The notes under the pieces: generated by a model
Told to the model about the DNA's origin: nothing
The model's database searches: none
What the model saw: only the letters and a program-made list of their open reading frames with translations
Part shown: positions 52,803 to 53,482 of the stretch, piece by piece
How positions within the stretch are numbered: the first letter of the stretch is position 1
How the letters are laid out: every line of letters starts with the position of its first letter
From: Gammaproteobacteria bacterium
GTDB lineage: Bacteria > Pseudomonadota > Gammaproteobacteria > GRL18
Assembly (NCBI GenBank): GCA_015488755.1
Contig: WFNB01000071.1
Location: 1-53,482 of the forward strand
DNA: 53,482 bases
Reading direction: 5' to 3'
Translations under genes and position numbers: made by a program

Positions 52803-53294
52803 CTAATGCTCTTGTATTTTTTCGATTTGATCCAGCTCAAGATAACTTTGATTTATTATTTGTGCATTACTATTTTTTAGTTGAGGATCTTGTTTTTCTA
52901 GGTTGTTGGACTTTAAAGCGTACTGTATAGCCTGCTGATAATCTTCTTGATAGAACTTAAGCACTGCCATATTATGCCACAACCAAGCATTACCCGGTTC
53001 AATACGTAATGCCCGTGTTAATAGGTTTTGTGATTCACTATAGTCATTACGCTCCATTGCTGATTTTGACTGCTCAAGTAAGGTTAATACTGCCTGACGA
53101 CTTGGTGGGGGAGATTTTTTAACCGCCACTGTCGATATATTCTCTGCTGAGGCAATGCTAATAACCTTTGGTTCAGGGGATACTTCAGAGGATTGCTCAG
53201 AAGATAGTTTATCCCTAGTCGTTTCTGTCTCAACTGATGAACAACCATTGATAAGGCTGATTATAAAAAAGAATAAGGTATAAAATTTTATCAT
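52803..53294 (-). CDS. TPR-repeat lipoprotein
   Basis: The 163-residue protein has a lipoprotein signal (FFFIISLINGCSS, Cys at ~18), a Ser/Glu-rich linker, and about two TPR units (AMERNDYSESQNLLTRALRI, NAWLWHNMAVLKFYQEDYQQ, AIQYALKSNNLEK). It should be anchored in the outer membrane and help protein assembly. The partner is unknown. Its start lies ~30 nt from the second inverted-repeat element, which may therefore sit in its promoter. The 291 nt between it and the PilJ-like gene show nothing I can name. Confidence 0.83.
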   Translation of the reverse strand: MIKFYTLFFFIISLINGCSSVETETTRDKLSSEQSSEVSPEPKVISIASAENISTVAVKKSPPPSRQAVLTLLEQSKSAMERNDYSESQNLLTRALRIEPGNAWLWHNMAVLKFYQEDYQQAIQYALKSNNLEKQDPQLKNSNAQIINQSYLELDQIEKIQEH

Positions 53295-53325
53295 TGTTTT
53301 ACTTGTTATTAATAATTAAAAGATA

Positions 53326-53482
53326 TTCATATATAGGTACTTAAGGATAACTCTGTGTTTGCCGAAGAAGTTTTTGCCACATGGATGTGGCAATAAAGCC
53401 TCCAAGGGTGGATTTACGGCGTCTTGTGTAGTAAACACAGAGTTATCCTAGCCCAAAAGTTCTTAAGTACCTACCTATGAAA
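53326..53482 (+). repeat. Inverted-repeat element (MITE-like), copy 2, at the window edge
   Basis: Nearly identical in layout to 40313-40464: terminal TTCATATATAGGTACTTAAG and its inverse at the right end, GGATAACTCTGTGTTTGC with its complement, and the GCCACA-TGGA-TGTGGC hairpin. The right flank is cut by the window edge, so a target duplication cannot be checked. Confidence 0.85.

Overview
The window looks like chromosome from a low-GC, flagellated gammaproteobacterium. The surE-pcm-yqaA-nlpD-rpoS block is a classic gammaproteobacterial arrangement. A flgBCDE hook/rod operon with a sigma-54 promoter, many cyclic-di-GMP proteins and a periplasmic bufferin operon agree with this. I cannot name a genus from sequence alone. 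No rRNA, tRNA, CRISPR array or intact insertion sequence was seen.

Layout. (1) 1-12566, all minus strand: a surface-glycan operon. Transcription runs pseB-pseC-pseH, then an acyl-carrier protein, an SDR reductase and an AMP-dependent acyl ligase, then glf, a family-2 glycosyltransferase, a sugar nucleotidyltransferase that appears to start at AUU, a GmhA-like SIS isomerase, an NDP-sugar epimerase, an HldE-like protein with its two domains in swapped order, a radical SAM/SPASM enzyme and a truncated methyltransferase. (2) 12611-16400: a Uma2-type nuclease, a sialidase-fold protein and a two-component pair. (3) 16488-22800: a toxin-antitoxin hot spot. It holds a TumE/TumA-like pair whose antitoxin is split at an A_AAA_AAG heptamer, a pilin-like gene, two VapBC pairs and a RelE/ParE fragment between two direct copies of a 119-bp repeat, a dead gene behind two perfect palindromes, and HipBA. 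(4) 22817-36567: PilZ protein, rpoS block, Smr protein, double-thioredoxin protein, diguanylate cyclase, enolase, beta-CASP nuclease, RluB. (5) 36806-38991: a bufferin operon (bufA-bufB-bufC) with a palindromic operator and hairpins after the precursor gene. (6) 39237-53482: HIT-like phosphorylase, small hypotheticals, flgBCDE, an aldolase/dehydrogenase fusion, GNAT and small proteins, a 1238-residue GGDEF-EAL sensor, a PilJ-like periplasmic protein and a TPR lipoprotein.

How the genes work together. The left operon probably makes and assembles an unusual glycan from a pseudaminate-type amino sugar, a heptose-like sugar and galactofuranose. Its ACP/ligase/reductase trio could supply a special N-acyl group. 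The middle region is accessory, shaped by toxin-antitoxin modules and short repeats. The right side combines motility, cyclic-di-GMP sensing and copper sequestration. Three dispersed non-coding repeat families are present: a 152-bp element with terminal inverted repeats and a 10-bp flanking duplication, a 119-bp palindromic element, and a short element with the core GGGGCTAAAGCCCC.
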